Counted from the first letter of the stretch, positions 50,365-59,710 are shown. The stretch: DNA of 64,000 bases from JBCCFK01 sp965262315 (GCA_965262315.1 CBDHFJ010000105.1:170766-234765); one strand, 5' to 3'. The notes: a model not told the origin generated them from the sequence alone. Made by a program: numbers and translations.

Positions 50365-52721
50365 ACGAGGTGACCACACCCGACGCCGAGGTGGATCTCG
50401 GAGCGACCGTGATGCTCGGCGTCGGCGCGATGGACCTTCGCGGGTTGGGCGGCAAGGGCCGTTCACTGGCCGAGCTCGTCGACGCGGCGTACCCCGTGCC
50501 GGCGACGGGCGTGGTGACGACCAGCGCCTACCGGATCGTGGCGTCGAGTCCCGCGGTGCAGGAGATCATCGGAGCGATCACGACGGGACACGACCACAGC
50601 GCCGACGCAGTCGACGCGGTGTTCCTGGACGCACCGATCCCTCCAGCCCTCGAGGCGGAGATCGTGCGTCTCGCTCGGCGCGTCGGAGAGGGCGGGCGGT
50701 TGGCGGTCCGGTCGTCGGCGACGGTGGAGGACCTCGAGGGCTCGTCCTTCGCCGGGCAGTATCGGTCGCTCCTGGATGTGGACGCCGACGATCGCGACGC
50801 GGTGCTGCAGGCAGTCCGGCTGGTGTGGGCGTCGCTCTGGCATCCCGCACCGACGGCCTACCGGCGCGCCTTCAACATCGATGACTCGGACGTCGCGATG
50901 GCCGTGGTCCTGATGAAGATGATCCCCGCGACGACCGCCGGGGTGGTGTTCACCACCGATCCCGGTGGTGCGGACGGCGCAGCGCGCGTGGAGGCGGTGG
51001 AGGGTCTGGGCGAGCAACTGGTCTCCGGCCAGCGCACACCCAGCGCCTGGGTGGTGCCCCGCCTTCGTGCCGATGAGCTCCCGGCCGCGCCGAGACGGGC
51101 GCTCGAGCTCGCCTTGGCCATCGAGGCCATGCACGATGTCCCCCAGGACGTCGAATGGGCTGCGGTCGGCGATGAGGTGTCGGTGGTCCAGGCGCGCCCG
51201 ATCACGGTGCTGCAGACCGACGACGGATTCGACACCGCTGTCGACGATCACGAGCTGACCACTGCGGGGATCGTGGAGATGGTGCCCGGTGTGCTGCCGC
51301 CGCTGCGGTGGGAGCTCAACCGGTTCCTCCTCGAAGAGGCATTCCGTTCCGTGTTGGACAGCCTGGGCCTCATTCGCGGTGCGCCGGCGGAGGATCGACC
51401 CTTCGTCCGGCGAGTCCGCGGTCGGGTGGCGATCGACTTCGACCAGCTGCGCGCCGCCGCGTCGGCGACGCCGGGAGCGGTGGAGGAGTTGGAGACGCAG
51501 TACTTCGGAACGACCCCGGAGGTGGCAGCACCGGTCGGTCGGGCCCGCCGGAGGAGGCGCTGGGAGGAGATTCGGCGGACCGTGCAGACGATGCGGACCC
51601 AGCGGACGTCCATCGACAACGCCGAGGTGCTGATCCGGACGGTCGTTGCCTTGCGGTCGGACCGGCCCGACGCGGGCGCGCTGCAGACCGGGGAGTTGGT
51701 GCGGTACCTGGACCGGCTCCTGGATCTGGCGGCGCGGGGGCTCGCGGCCGAGCTGGCCGTCGCCGCCGGTGCAGCTGCCGGCTACCGGAGGCTGGAGCTG
51801 ATGCTGGCCGAGCATCTCGGGATCGACGAAGCGGCACGGGCGGTCCAACGTGTCACCACCGGCGCGGGCATCGGGCCCGCCCGGGTGTCCACGGCGTCGG
51901 CGGCGGTGTTCGCGGGGCCGACCTGGGGCGAGATCCGCACGACACCCGGCGTGCCGCCTCCCGTCGACGAAGCTCGCGATGCCGAGCACCTCCGTGAGAC
52001 CGAACGCCTCCTGACGGCGCTGCCGGGTTGGCGCCGTCGCCGGATCCTGACGGGGCAGTTCGTCGACATCCGGATCCACATGCTCCGACGAACGGTCGCG
52101 GAGACCCGTGAACAGCTCCACCGACGAGAACAGGCCAAGGCCGCGTTCCTCGAATTGGGAGGCGAGGTGCGTCGCGTGTTGCTGGAGCTCGGTGAGCGAC
52201 TCGCCCGCACCGGCGCCCTGCCGACACCGATCGATGTGGAGCTGCTGTCCGCGGTGGAGCTGCGCCGACTGTGCGCGGGTGGCGACGGCCCGACCGCCGA
52301 TGCGGTGCGGCGACGTCGGAGCTGGCTCGGTCGGTACGAGGCAGAGGGGCAGCTGCCGCTCCGGTTCACCGGCATCCCCGAGCGAGACCCCACTCCGCTC
52401 CCCGAGGGGGATGTCCTCGAGGGCTGGGCTGCCAGCCCGGGACGAGAGCGGGGCATCGCTCAGGTGGTCCGCTCGCCCAACGAGCACCTCCAGGAGGGCG
52501 CAGTCCTGGTGGCCGAGGCAACCGATGCCTCGTGGTCGCCCCTGTTCGTGCGAGCCGGCGCGATCGTCGTGGAGCGCGGCGGACCGTTGAGTCACGCCGC
52601 CATCCTTGCCCGAGAGCTCGGCATCCCGGCCGTGCTGAACGTCGAAGGCGCGACGCGGATCCTCGACGGGCTCCGCCTGTCCGTTGACGGCGATCAGGGA
52701 GTGGTGGTGATCGAGCGATGA
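50361..52721 (+). CDS. PEP-utilising enzyme (PEP synthase/rifampicin phosphotransferase-like)
   Basis: A 786-residue protein. The N-terminal ATP-grasp of the PPDK type carries LRGLGGKGRSLAELVDAAYPVPATGVVTT, LAVRSSATVEDLEGSSFAGQYRSLL and VEWAAVGDEVSVVQARPI. A divergent helical middle domain follows. The mobile His domain ends the protein, with swivelling His745 in GGPLSHAAILARELGIPAV. It lacks the PEP/pyruvate-binding TIM barrel of true PEP synthase, as do rifampicin phosphotransferases; the substrate transferred is unknown. It lies in a membrane-phosphatase operon. Confidence 0.88.
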   Translation: MNEVTTPDAEVDLGATVMLGVGAMDLRGLGGKGRSLAELVDAAYPVPATGVVTTSAYRIVASSPAVQEIIGAITTGHDHSADAVDAVFLDAPIPPALEAEIVRLARRVGEGGRLAVRSSATVEDLEGSSFAGQYRSLLDVDADDRDAVLQAVRLVWASLWHPAPTAYRRAFNIDDSDVAMAVVLMKMIPATTAGVVFTTDPGGADGAARVEAVEGLGEQLVSGQRTPSAWVVPRLRADELPAAPRRALELALAIEAMHDVPQDVEWAAVGDEVSVVQARPITVLQTDDGFDTAVDDHELTTAGIVEMVPGVLPPLRWELNRFLLEEAFRSVLDSLGLIRGAPAEDRPFVRRVRGRVAIDFDQLRAAASATPGAVEELETQYFGTTPEVAAPVGRARRRRRWEEIRRTVQTMRTQRTSIDNAEVLIRTVVALRSDRPDAGALQTGELVRYLDRLLDLAARGLAAELAVAAGAAAGYRRLELMLAEHLGIDEAARAVQRVTTGAGIGPARVSTASAAVFAGPTWGEIRTTPGVPPPVDEARDAEHLRETERLLTALPGWRRRRILTGQFVDIRIHMLRRTVAETREQLHRREQAKAAFLELGGEVRRVLLELGERLARTGALPTPIDVELLSAVELRRLCAGGDGPTADAVRRRRSWLGRYEAEGQLPLRFTGIPERDPTPLPEGDVLEGWAASPGRERGIAQVVRSPNEHLQEGAVLVAEATDASWSPLFVRAGAIVVERGGPLSHAAILARELGIPAVLNVEGATRILDGLRLSVDGDQGVVVIER

Positions 52722-55630
52722 CGACGCCACCTCGAGAGCCCACGGTGTCGGCCGCGGTGCCGTGGCCGGTGAAGCGGAACACCCAGGACCCGTTCTCAGG
52801 CGTCGACGACGGTTCGTTCATGGTCTTCGTGCCCGCGATCATGAGCGTGGGTCTGCTCTTCTCGGTGGCGACCCTGATCCGCGATGCGATCCGGCGCACG
52901 ACCGGGAGGACCAGGGAGCGCCGACTGACGCTCGAAGCCGCGTCGACCGTCAACGAGATCCTCGGCCGCCAGGTCGAACACCCCAGCGAACTCGGCCTCC
53001 TGAGGCGTGGCTCGTACTGGACGGGGGGCGTCGTCGGGATCGGTATCGGCGCGGGGATCGCGGTGGCGGCGATCGCCTCCTACACGGCTCCGGCCGCGGA
53101 GGATCGGAGTGGCTGGTTGCTGGCGTTGTCGATGAGCGCGTCGGTCGTCGCCGCGATCATCGGTGCCGCGTGTGTCGCCGTGGCCGTCCGCTGGCCCGCG
53201 GTCCCGCCGTGGTCGATGCCGATGCTGCGCACGCTGCCGCTCACTCACCACCCCGCACGTCGACTCCAGCGTCCTCGCCGGCTCCTGACCGATGCCACGA
53301 TCGTCGCTGCGGTGGCGACCGCTGCCCTGACCTGGTTGGCCAAGACCCAGCGCACGTTCCTGGAACGGATCGAGGCGCCCGTCCTCGACGCCGTCGTCGA
53401 CGTCGGCTGGATCCGCCACCTCGAGAGCGTCGATCTGTTCGGAAACACGATCATCTCGATCGGGTCGGTCGTCATCATCGCCATCTCGGGATTCCGGTGT
53501 CGGGTGATGGCCCTCGTCTATCCGGCAGCGTTCGTCGTCAGCTGGCTCTCGACCACCCTCCTCCAGGAACTGGTCGAGCGGGCCCGGCCGACGGGGTTCG
53601 GCACGGTCCAGTCGTTCCCCAGCGGCCACATGGTCCAGGCGGTCTTCATCGCCGGCCTCCTGCCCACCGCTCTCGCGGTGTTGTTCCGGCTCCGACGGCG
53701 GACCGTGTGGGTCATGCGGATCGTCCTGGCCGCGTTCGTCGTGTCGACAGCGCTCATTCGGATGCAACGCCAGGACCACTGGCCGAGTGACACCTTGGGC
53801 GGCGCGGCGTTGGGCCTCGTGGTCGTGATCGGGGCGCACTGGGTCGTGGCCCACACGTGGTGGCACCAACGGTGCTCGTCGTGCCAGTGGTCACCACATC
53901 CCGAGCAGGAGCCGTGGGGTCGCTCGATCTATGGCCTGTCGCCCCGAGTCGCCCGGGGCATCGGCACCGCCGGGGCCGCGGGTGCCGTGGGCGCGAGCGC
54001 GATCCTCTTCGTCGCCACGCTCACGGTGGGTCTCCCGGCTCGCCAGGCCGATGACGGGCTCGGTCCGGAGATCTCGGAGCCTGTGCAGCTGGGTCTCGCG
54101 GCCATCGTGGGCCTCGCCGGTCTGGTGGCGATCAAATGGCGGGCGCCCGCGGCGTTCGTGATCGCGTTCTGTGCGAGTGGTCTGGGCCTGATGGCCTCGA
54201 TCGAGTACGAGCCGACCACGGCGTTCGCGATCACGCTGCTGCTCCTGGTGCCGTCGGTGCTGCTCTGGCTCGCATGGCAGCACAACGCCACGGTCGGAGC
54301 CATCTTCGCGTTGGCGGTGCTCACCTCCAGCGCCCTGACCGCGACGGCGCTCGGGAGCAGGGAGATCTACGCCCACTACTTCGGCCCGACCCACCCCGGT
54401 TCGATCGCGGCTGCGCTCGAGTCCGACGCGGACTGGCTCTGGCTCGGATCGGTCGGTCCGACCGAGGCCACCATCGTCGCCGGTGGGCTGCCCGCAAGGA
54501 CAGCGGTCACCCTCACGCACTGGTCCGACACCGACGCCGCCCGTCGAGTGGGTGCGATGACCGATGCCGATGGCATCGCCCGCTTCGAGCTGGATCAACT
54601 GCCGCCGGGCACCGACCAGCACTACGCGGTCAGGATCGGTGCGGGCTCGACACCGGTCGAGGAGGCCGATCGGTCGTTCCGGACGTTCGAGGTCGGCGCC
54701 CAGGACCTGGTGGTGATCGCCGGCTCGTGCGCTCGAACGGGATCCAATGGCGCGGTGTTCGACCGGATCGTCGATGCCGGTCCGGACCTGTTCGTGTCGA
54801 TGGGGGACATGCACTACGCCAGCCTCGAGTCGGCGAACCCGGACGACCACCTGGCGCAGTACGCGAAGGCGCTCACCAACCCCGGTCAGGGGGCGCTCTA
54901 CGGGTCGGTCCCGACCGCCTACGTGTGGGACGACCACGACTACGGTCCCAACGACGGTGACAGCACGTCGCCTGCCCGCGAGGCCGTGTCGACCGTCTAC
55001 CGCCAGGCGGTTCCCCACTACGGAGTGGAGGCCGATCCCGCCGCGTCGATCGCCCAGGCGTTCTCGGTGGGCCGAGTCCGGTTCGTCCTCACCGACACTC
55101 GCTCCCAGCGGACGGGCGAGACCATGCTGGGCGCGTCGCAGCTCGAGTGGCTCATCGCCGAGCTCCAGCACGCCTCGCGGACACACGCGCTGGTGGTGTG
55201 GGTCAACCCCACGCCGTGGATCTCGGCGGCTGACGACTCCGGAGACGACTGGTCCAACTATCCCGCTGAGCGTCGCCGCATCGCCGACGCGCTCGTGTCG
55301 GCAGACGTCGACAACCTGGTCATGGTCAGCGGCGACGCGCACATGGTCGCCATCGACGACGGCTCGAACAGCGGGTACGCATCCGACGGCTCACCCGGGT
55401 TCCCGGTTCTGCACGCGGCAGCGCTCGACCGTCCCGGAGGGACGAAGGGAGGTCCGTACTCCCACGGGGCGATCACCGGTTCGGGCCAGTTCGGCCGCAT
55501 CGAGATCACGGATGACGGTGGCGCTGTCGTCTCCGTTCGCCTCAGCGGCCACAACTGGGAGGACGAGGAACTGCTCTCGTACGAGTTCGATGTCGCGGTC
55601 GACCTGTCCGAGGACGCCCTGGCGTCATGA
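52718..55630 (+). CDS. PAP2-PhoD fused phosphatase
   Basis: A 970-residue protein with two phosphatase modules. Residues ~30-400 carry membrane helices and a PAP2 domain: ERARPTGFGTVQSFPSGHMVQ (SGH at 302-304) and QDHWPSDTLGG (~353). A second helix-rich region spans ~405-560. From ~640 a PhoD-type metallophosphatase follows: IAGSCARTGSNG (~670), SMGDMHYAS (~694), YVWDDHDYGPNDG (~737) and MVSGDAHM (~871). Both modules appear complete. This fusion is unusual. ATG overlaps the upstream stop by ATGA. Confidence 0.85.
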   Translation: MTTPPREPTVSAAVPWPVKRNTQDPFSGVDDGSFMVFVPAIMSVGLLFSVATLIRDAIRRTTGRTRERRLTLEAASTVNEILGRQVEHPSELGLLRRGSYWTGGVVGIGIGAGIAVAAIASYTAPAAEDRSGWLLALSMSASVVAAIIGAACVAVAVRWPAVPPWSMPMLRTLPLTHHPARRLQRPRRLLTDATIVAAVATAALTWLAKTQRTFLERIEAPVLDAVVDVGWIRHLESVDLFGNTIISIGSVVIIAISGFRCRVMALVYPAAFVVSWLSTTLLQELVERARPTGFGTVQSFPSGHMVQAVFIAGLLPTALAVLFRLRRRTVWVMRIVLAAFVVSTALIRMQRQDHWPSDTLGGAALGLVVVIGAHWVVAHTWWHQRCSSCQWSPHPEQEPWGRSIYGLSPRVARGIGTAGAAGAVGASAILFVATLTVGLPARQADDGLGPEISEPVQLGLAAIVGLAGLVAIKWRAPAAFVIAFCASGLGLMASIEYEPTTAFAITLLLLVPSVLLWLAWQHNATVGAIFALAVLTSSALTATALGSREIYAHYFGPTHPGSIAAALESDADWLWLGSVGPTEATIVAGGLPARTAVTLTHWSDTDAARRVGAMTDADGIARFELDQLPPGTDQHYAVRIGAGSTPVEEADRSFRTFEVGAQDLVVIAGSCARTGSNGAVFDRIVDAGPDLFVSMGDMHYASLESANPDDHLAQYAKALTNPGQGALYGSVPTAYVWDDHDYGPNDGDSTSPAREAVSTVYRQAVPHYGVEADPAASIAQAFSVGRVRFVLTDTRSQRTGETMLGASQLEWLIAELQHASRTHALVVWVNPTPWISAADDSGDDWSNYPAERRRIADALVSADVDNLVMVSGDAHMVAIDDGSNSGYASDGSPGFPVLHAAALDRPGGTKGGPYSHGAITGSGQFGRIEITDDGGAVVSVRLSGHNWEDEELLSYEFDVAVDLSEDALAS

Positions 55631-55723
55631 CGTCGTGGCAGTCCGTCACGCCGAGGTGGCGAGCGAGCCATCGGCTCACCCGGCGAGGTCGTCGGCGGAC
55701 CCGCAACGGGTAGGTTTCGCCAC

Positions 55724-56818
55724 GTGCACGACATCGAGTTCGAAGATGTCACCAAGCGGTACGACACCGGTCTCGTCGCGCTCGACCACCTCAACCTCCG
55801 GATCGGCGGCGGGGAGCTGTTCGGGCTGGTCGGGCCGTCCGGTTCCGGCAAGACCACGGCCCTGCGGATCCTCGCCGGGCTCGAACAGCCGACCAGCGGC
55901 CGGGTCCTGATCGCCGGGACCGACGTGACCAGGCTCGAGACCCGCCAACGCGACCTGGGGCTCGTCACCCAGGACAACCAGTTGCTGGGCGACCGGACCG
56001 CCCGGCGCAACATCAGCCTGCCGCTCGACTTCCGGCGGCGAGACGCACGTGACGAGATCGACGAGCGCGTCCTGGCGGAGGCCGCCGACCTGGGGATCGA
56101 CACCCTCCTGGACCGGTCGCCCCGCACGCTGTCCGAGGGCGAGCGCCGTCGGGTCCTGCTGGCGCGGGCGGTGATCCGGGCGCCGGCCACGCTCCTGATG
56201 GACGAGCCGCTGGCTGCGCTCGACGACCAGATCCGGCACCAGATGCGCAGCGATGTCATGCGTCTCCACCGGGTGCGCGGGATCACGTCGGTCCTGGTCA
56301 CCGCTCGCCAGGAGGACGCCATGGCCATGTGCGACCGCATCGCCGTCCTGTTCGACGGCCTCCTCCACCAGGTCGGCACGCCCACTGAGGTGTACCACCG
56401 CCCGGCCACGTCGCAGGTGGCCTCGTTCTTCGGCGAGCCCGCGATGACCATCCTCGAAGCCCAGGTGGAGGTCGACGCCGTCGGAGCCCACGCCCGGTTG
56501 CTCGGCGGCGACGTCCGCCTCTGGGCGTCCGCTGTGGAGGACTACGTGGGCAAGACCATCCTGGTCGGCGTCCGCGCCGACGGCCTCGAGGTTGGTCGTC
56601 GCTCCGATCGGTCCGCGGAGGCCACGGTGGTCAGCACCGAGCCCATCGGGCGCGAGACCCTCGTGGTCGCCAGAGCCGCCGATGGATGTCGTGTCAACTG
56701 TCGGCTGCCCGGGGCACCGCCGCCGATGGGCACCGTCCTCGACATCGGGGTTCGCGCCGATCGCCTCCACCTGTTCGACCCGTACACCCAGATGGCGATC
56801 GCCCACCCCTCGAGCTGA
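55724..56818 (+). CDS. MalK/UgpC-like ABC ATPase without permeases
   Basis: A 364-residue sugar/ion importer-type ATPase: Walker A GPSGSGKTTALRI, Q-loop VTQDNQLLGD, Walker B LLMDEPLAALDDQ and TOBE-like C-terminal beta domain (DGLEVGRRSDRS...). The signature reads TLSEGERRRVLLARA instead of LSGGQ. No permease or binding protein lies next to it, so it may serve permeases elsewhere. GTG at 55724. Confidence 0.84.
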   Translation: MHDIEFEDVTKRYDTGLVALDHLNLRIGGGELFGLVGPSGSGKTTALRILAGLEQPTSGRVLIAGTDVTRLETRQRDLGLVTQDNQLLGDRTARRNISLPLDFRRRDARDEIDERVLAEAADLGIDTLLDRSPRTLSEGERRRVLLARAVIRAPATLLMDEPLAALDDQIRHQMRSDVMRLHRVRGITSVLVTARQEDAMAMCDRIAVLFDGLLHQVGTPTEVYHRPATSQVASFFGEPAMTILEAQVEVDAVGAHARLLGGDVRLWASAVEDYVGKTILVGVRADGLEVGRRSDRSAEATVVSTEPIGRETLVVARAADGCRVNCRLPGAPPPMGTVLDIGVRADRLHLFDPYTQMAIAHPSS

Positions 56819-56881
56819 GCGCCCGGAAGCGGTCGGCCCACCTGCCCTATCGTGCCGACAGGTCACCGGGGGAGGACAGGC

Positions 56882-57835
56882 ATGGCTGGACAGGACTGGG
56901 TGTCGGGATTCCTGGCACGCGCCGAGGCAGGGCTCGACATCGACCGGGTGATCGAGGATGCGCCGGGCGTCGACGCGGCCGGCATCATGGGGCTGCTGGG
57001 CGACGAGCGGCTCGGTGGACACGTCATCGAGGCCATGTCGGATCTGATGCACCCGACGGAGTCGATGTACTACGACGCCATCTTCGGGGCCTTCCACGGC
57101 CAGGTCGCCATCCGCAACTGGCTGGTGCCCACCATGACCGACATCTCGTTCATCGAGTTCGTGCCCACCGCGCCGCCCGAGGAGTTCGAGCACGCCGACG
57201 GCACCAGCTCGATCGACGAGTGGCAGATGTGGGCGAACCTCGGCGAGGAACGCGTGCCCCTGCCCCGAGGGATCTCGACCCGCCACTACGCCGACGGCTG
57301 GGTGCGCTGGAACGCCGACGTCTACGACACCAGCCCCATGCGGCGCCCGCCCAGCGATGCCGACGCCGATGTCGAGGCCTTGCCACCGCCTCCCCGGACG
57401 CCCTGGCAGACCGAGCCGATGGCTCCTCCGGCGCCGAGCGAAGCACTCCAGGCCTGGCTCGACGCGCCCGTCGCCGAGCGCGGCCCGCTCGACCACGCTG
57501 ACATCCACACGATCATGATCACGCCGGAACTGGGCCTCGACCCCGACGTGGTGGGGCCGCTGTGGCATCCCGACCAGAGCCGCCTCCACGAGCCCACCGC
57601 GGCGTACTCGGGCCGCGACGAGATCAACGCACACCTGGGCGCGCGGCGAGCACGCCGCACGACGATCACGCTGGAACAGGTTGGTCCGCCGCTGTTCAAC
57701 GGCTCATGCACGTCGTTCGAGTGGGTGGCCACCGCACCCGGCGCTCCGTCGGTCCGCGGCACCAGTGTCTGCCGCTACACCGATGGCCTGATCACCTACG
57801 CCGCCGACTACTTCGACACCGCCGAGGCCGGCTGA
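56882..57835 (+). CDS. Two-domain SnoaL-like protein
   Basis: A 317-residue protein with two NTF2/SnoaL-like halves, each showing a conserved GRDEI/QVAIRNWL helix and a terminal Trp-containing strand (STRHYADGWVRWNADVYD; SVCRYTDGLITYAADYFD). Function unknown; a ketosteroid-isomerase-like pocket is probable. ATG at 56882 after a GGGGGAGG Shine-Dalgarno. Confidence 0.76.
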   Translation: MAGQDWVSGFLARAEAGLDIDRVIEDAPGVDAAGIMGLLGDERLGGHVIEAMSDLMHPTESMYYDAIFGAFHGQVAIRNWLVPTMTDISFIEFVPTAPPEEFEHADGTSSIDEWQMWANLGEERVPLPRGISTRHYADGWVRWNADVYDTSPMRRPPSDADADVEALPPPPRTPWQTEPMAPPAPSEALQAWLDAPVAERGPLDHADIHTIMITPELGLDPDVVGPLWHPDQSRLHEPTAAYSGRDEINAHLGARRARRTTITLEQVGPPLFNGSCTSFEWVATAPGAPSVRGTSVCRYTDGLITYAADYFDTAEAG

Positions 57836-57846
57836 GCCGGTCAGCG

Positions 57847-58080
57847 TCAGCGTCGGAAGCGGCGCTGCTGGCTGTCGCTGTGGCTGCGCCGCACCCAGGG
57901 CTGGTCGCGGTCGGCCTTCGGTGGGCCCGGCGCAGGCGTCTGCACGTCGGGCGCCGGCGCGCGGTGGCGCTTTCCGGGAGCGTGGGCCCGATCCACGCCG
58001 CGACGCCGCAGCAGGCGCAGCGCGGCGACGCCCGCGCCGCCGACGATCGCGAGGCGGGCCGATCGGCCGATTCCGTCCAT
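57847..58080 (-). CDS. Small basic protein in DosR-like divergent promoter
   Basis: A 77-residue protein: MDGIGRSARLAIVGGAGVAALRLLRRRG is a possible membrane helix with a basic edge, followed by a very basic Arg/Pro/His-rich tail. No family. I prefer ATG at 58080 (ATG at 58092 adds four residues) because the DosR-like box centre lies 43.5 nt upstream, matching the spacing of the other targets. Confidence 0.48.
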   Translation of the reverse strand: MDGIGRSARLAIVGGAGVAALRLLRRRGVDRAHAPGKRHRAPAPDVQTPAPGPPKADRDQPWVRRSHSDSQQRRFRR

Positions 58081-58116
58081 GGACCCGAGCATCGCCGACA
58101 CGGGGTCCACACGGCA

Positions 58117-58130
58117 GGGCCCAACGTCCC
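58117..58130. promoter_or_regulatory. DosR-like box between divergent genes
   Basis: GGGCCCAACGTCCC, matching GGGACTWWAGTCCC at 11 of 14. Its centre (58123.5) is 42.5 nt from the ATG at 58166 (plus) and 43.5 nt from the ATG at 58080 (minus). One box could serve both directions. Confidence 0.55.
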
Positions 58131-58165
58131 GATCCCCGCGGTCTTCGGTCCACGACACTGGACCG

Positions 58166-59572
58166 ATGAGCCACCCTGACACCGCAGTCCTGCAGTTCCT
58201 CGGAGGTGCCGGCACCGTCACCGGCAGCCGATTCCTGATCGAGCACGCCGGATCGAAGGTCCTCGTCGACTGTGGCATGTTCCAGGGCCTCAAACGCGAT
58301 CGGCGGCAGAACTGGGAGCGGTTTCCCGTCGACCCGAGCAGCATCGACGTCGTGGTCCTCACCCACGCCCACATCGACCACAGCGGCTACCTGCCGGCGT
58401 TGACCAAGCAGGGCTTCACGGGCCGGATCCTCTGCACCCCCCGGACGTTCGAGCTCTGCCGGATCCTGTTGCCCGACGCTGCGCACCTCCAGGAGGAGGA
58501 AGCGCGCTACGCGAACAAGAAGGGGTACAGCAAGCACCGACCGGCGCTGCCACTGTTCACCACCGACGATGCCGAAGCCGCACTGGCACGCTTCGAGACG
58601 ATCGAGTTCGATCACCCGACCGAGGTGGTCCCGGGCATCGACGTGCGACTCGTCCCGGCCGGCCACATCCTGGGCTCGGCGTCGGTCCACATCGAGCTTC
58701 ATGGCGGGTCGACCCGGCGCCGGGTTCTCGTGAGCGGCGACCTCGGCAGGGGCGACCACCCCTTGTTGGGGGATCCGGCCGACCCACCGAGCGCCGATGT
58801 GGTCCTGGTCGAGAGCACCTACGGGGATCGACTCCACGCCGACCGGGCTGTCGATGCCGAGAAGGTGGCGGCCGCAGTCTCGGAGACGGCAGCTCGTGGA
58901 GGCATGACGCTGATTCCCGCGTTCGCCGTCGATCGAACCGAGGTGGTGCTGTCGCTGCTGGACGACCTGGTCGACGCCGGTCGCATCCCGAAGCTCCCGG
59001 TTTTCGTCGACAGCCCGATGGCCCAACGGGTGCTGTCCGTGTACCGCTCGGCCACCGAGGCCGGCGACCGAGACGTCCGAACCCAGATCGGCCCCGTCGA
59101 CTACCTCCAACCCGACCGGGTGCACGAGTGCCGCACGCCCGACGAGTCCAAGGCCCTCGCCGACCTGACGTACCCGTCGATCATCATCTCGGCGTCGGGG
59201 ATGGCGACGGGCGGTCGCGTGCTGCATCATCTGGCCCGGCTCCTTCCCGACAACCGCAACACCGTCGTGCTGGCCGGGTTCCAGGCCGCCGGCACCCGCG
59301 GCCGCTCCCTGGCCGACGGCGCACGGACCGTGAAGCTCCTCGGCAAACACGTCCCGGTGCGGGCGTCGGTCGTGGCGATGGAGTCGCTGTCGGTCCACGC
59401 CGACGCCGACGACCTGATCGCCTGGCTCGGCGGGGTGGGCGGCCCACCGGAGACGGTGTTCACCGTCCACGGTGAGGAGCGTGCGGCCGACGCCCTCTGC
59501 AGCCGCATCGAGGACGAGCTGGGTCTGGTGGCGGTCCGGCCCAGGCAGGGGGAGCGCGTGTCGCTCCTGTGA
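58166..59572 (+). CDS. Beta-CASP metallo-beta-lactamase-fold ribonuclease
   Basis: A 468-residue protein of the CPSF/RNase J-like family: VVLTHAHIDHSGYLP (metal-binding HxHxDH at about residue 70), LVPAGHILGSASVHIE, VESTYGDR, the beta-CASP insert (residues ~195-370) and the C-terminal RMMBL motif TVFTVHGEERAADAL. It likely cleaves RNA in the cytoplasm. No Shine-Dalgarno before the ATG; the DosR-like box is centred 42.5 nt upstream, consistent with a leaderless transcript. Confidence 0.9.
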   Translation: MSHPDTAVLQFLGGAGTVTGSRFLIEHAGSKVLVDCGMFQGLKRDRRQNWERFPVDPSSIDVVVLTHAHIDHSGYLPALTKQGFTGRILCTPRTFELCRILLPDAAHLQEEEARYANKKGYSKHRPALPLFTTDDAEAALARFETIEFDHPTEVVPGIDVRLVPAGHILGSASVHIELHGGSTRRRVLVSGDLGRGDHPLLGDPADPPSADVVLVESTYGDRLHADRAVDAEKVAAAVSETAARGGMTLIPAFAVDRTEVVLSLLDDLVDAGRIPKLPVFVDSPMAQRVLSVYRSATEAGDRDVRTQIGPVDYLQPDRVHECRTPDESKALADLTYPSIIISASGMATGGRVLHHLARLLPDNRNTVVLAGFQAAGTRGRSLADGARTVKLLGKHVPVRASVVAMESLSVHADADDLIAWLGGVGGPPETVFTVHGEERAADALCSRIEDELGLVAVRPRQGERVSLL

Positions 59573-59710
59573 CGAGGATCGAACCGCCATGTGCCGGGTT
59601 TCACACACGTCGAGACGGGTCGGCTGCATCTGCCGGCCGGGCCGGGCCGAAACTGAAGGAGAGCGCTCACTGCCGGCCCCCCGCCGGCCCGCCCCCGGAG
59701 GCCTCCCACC

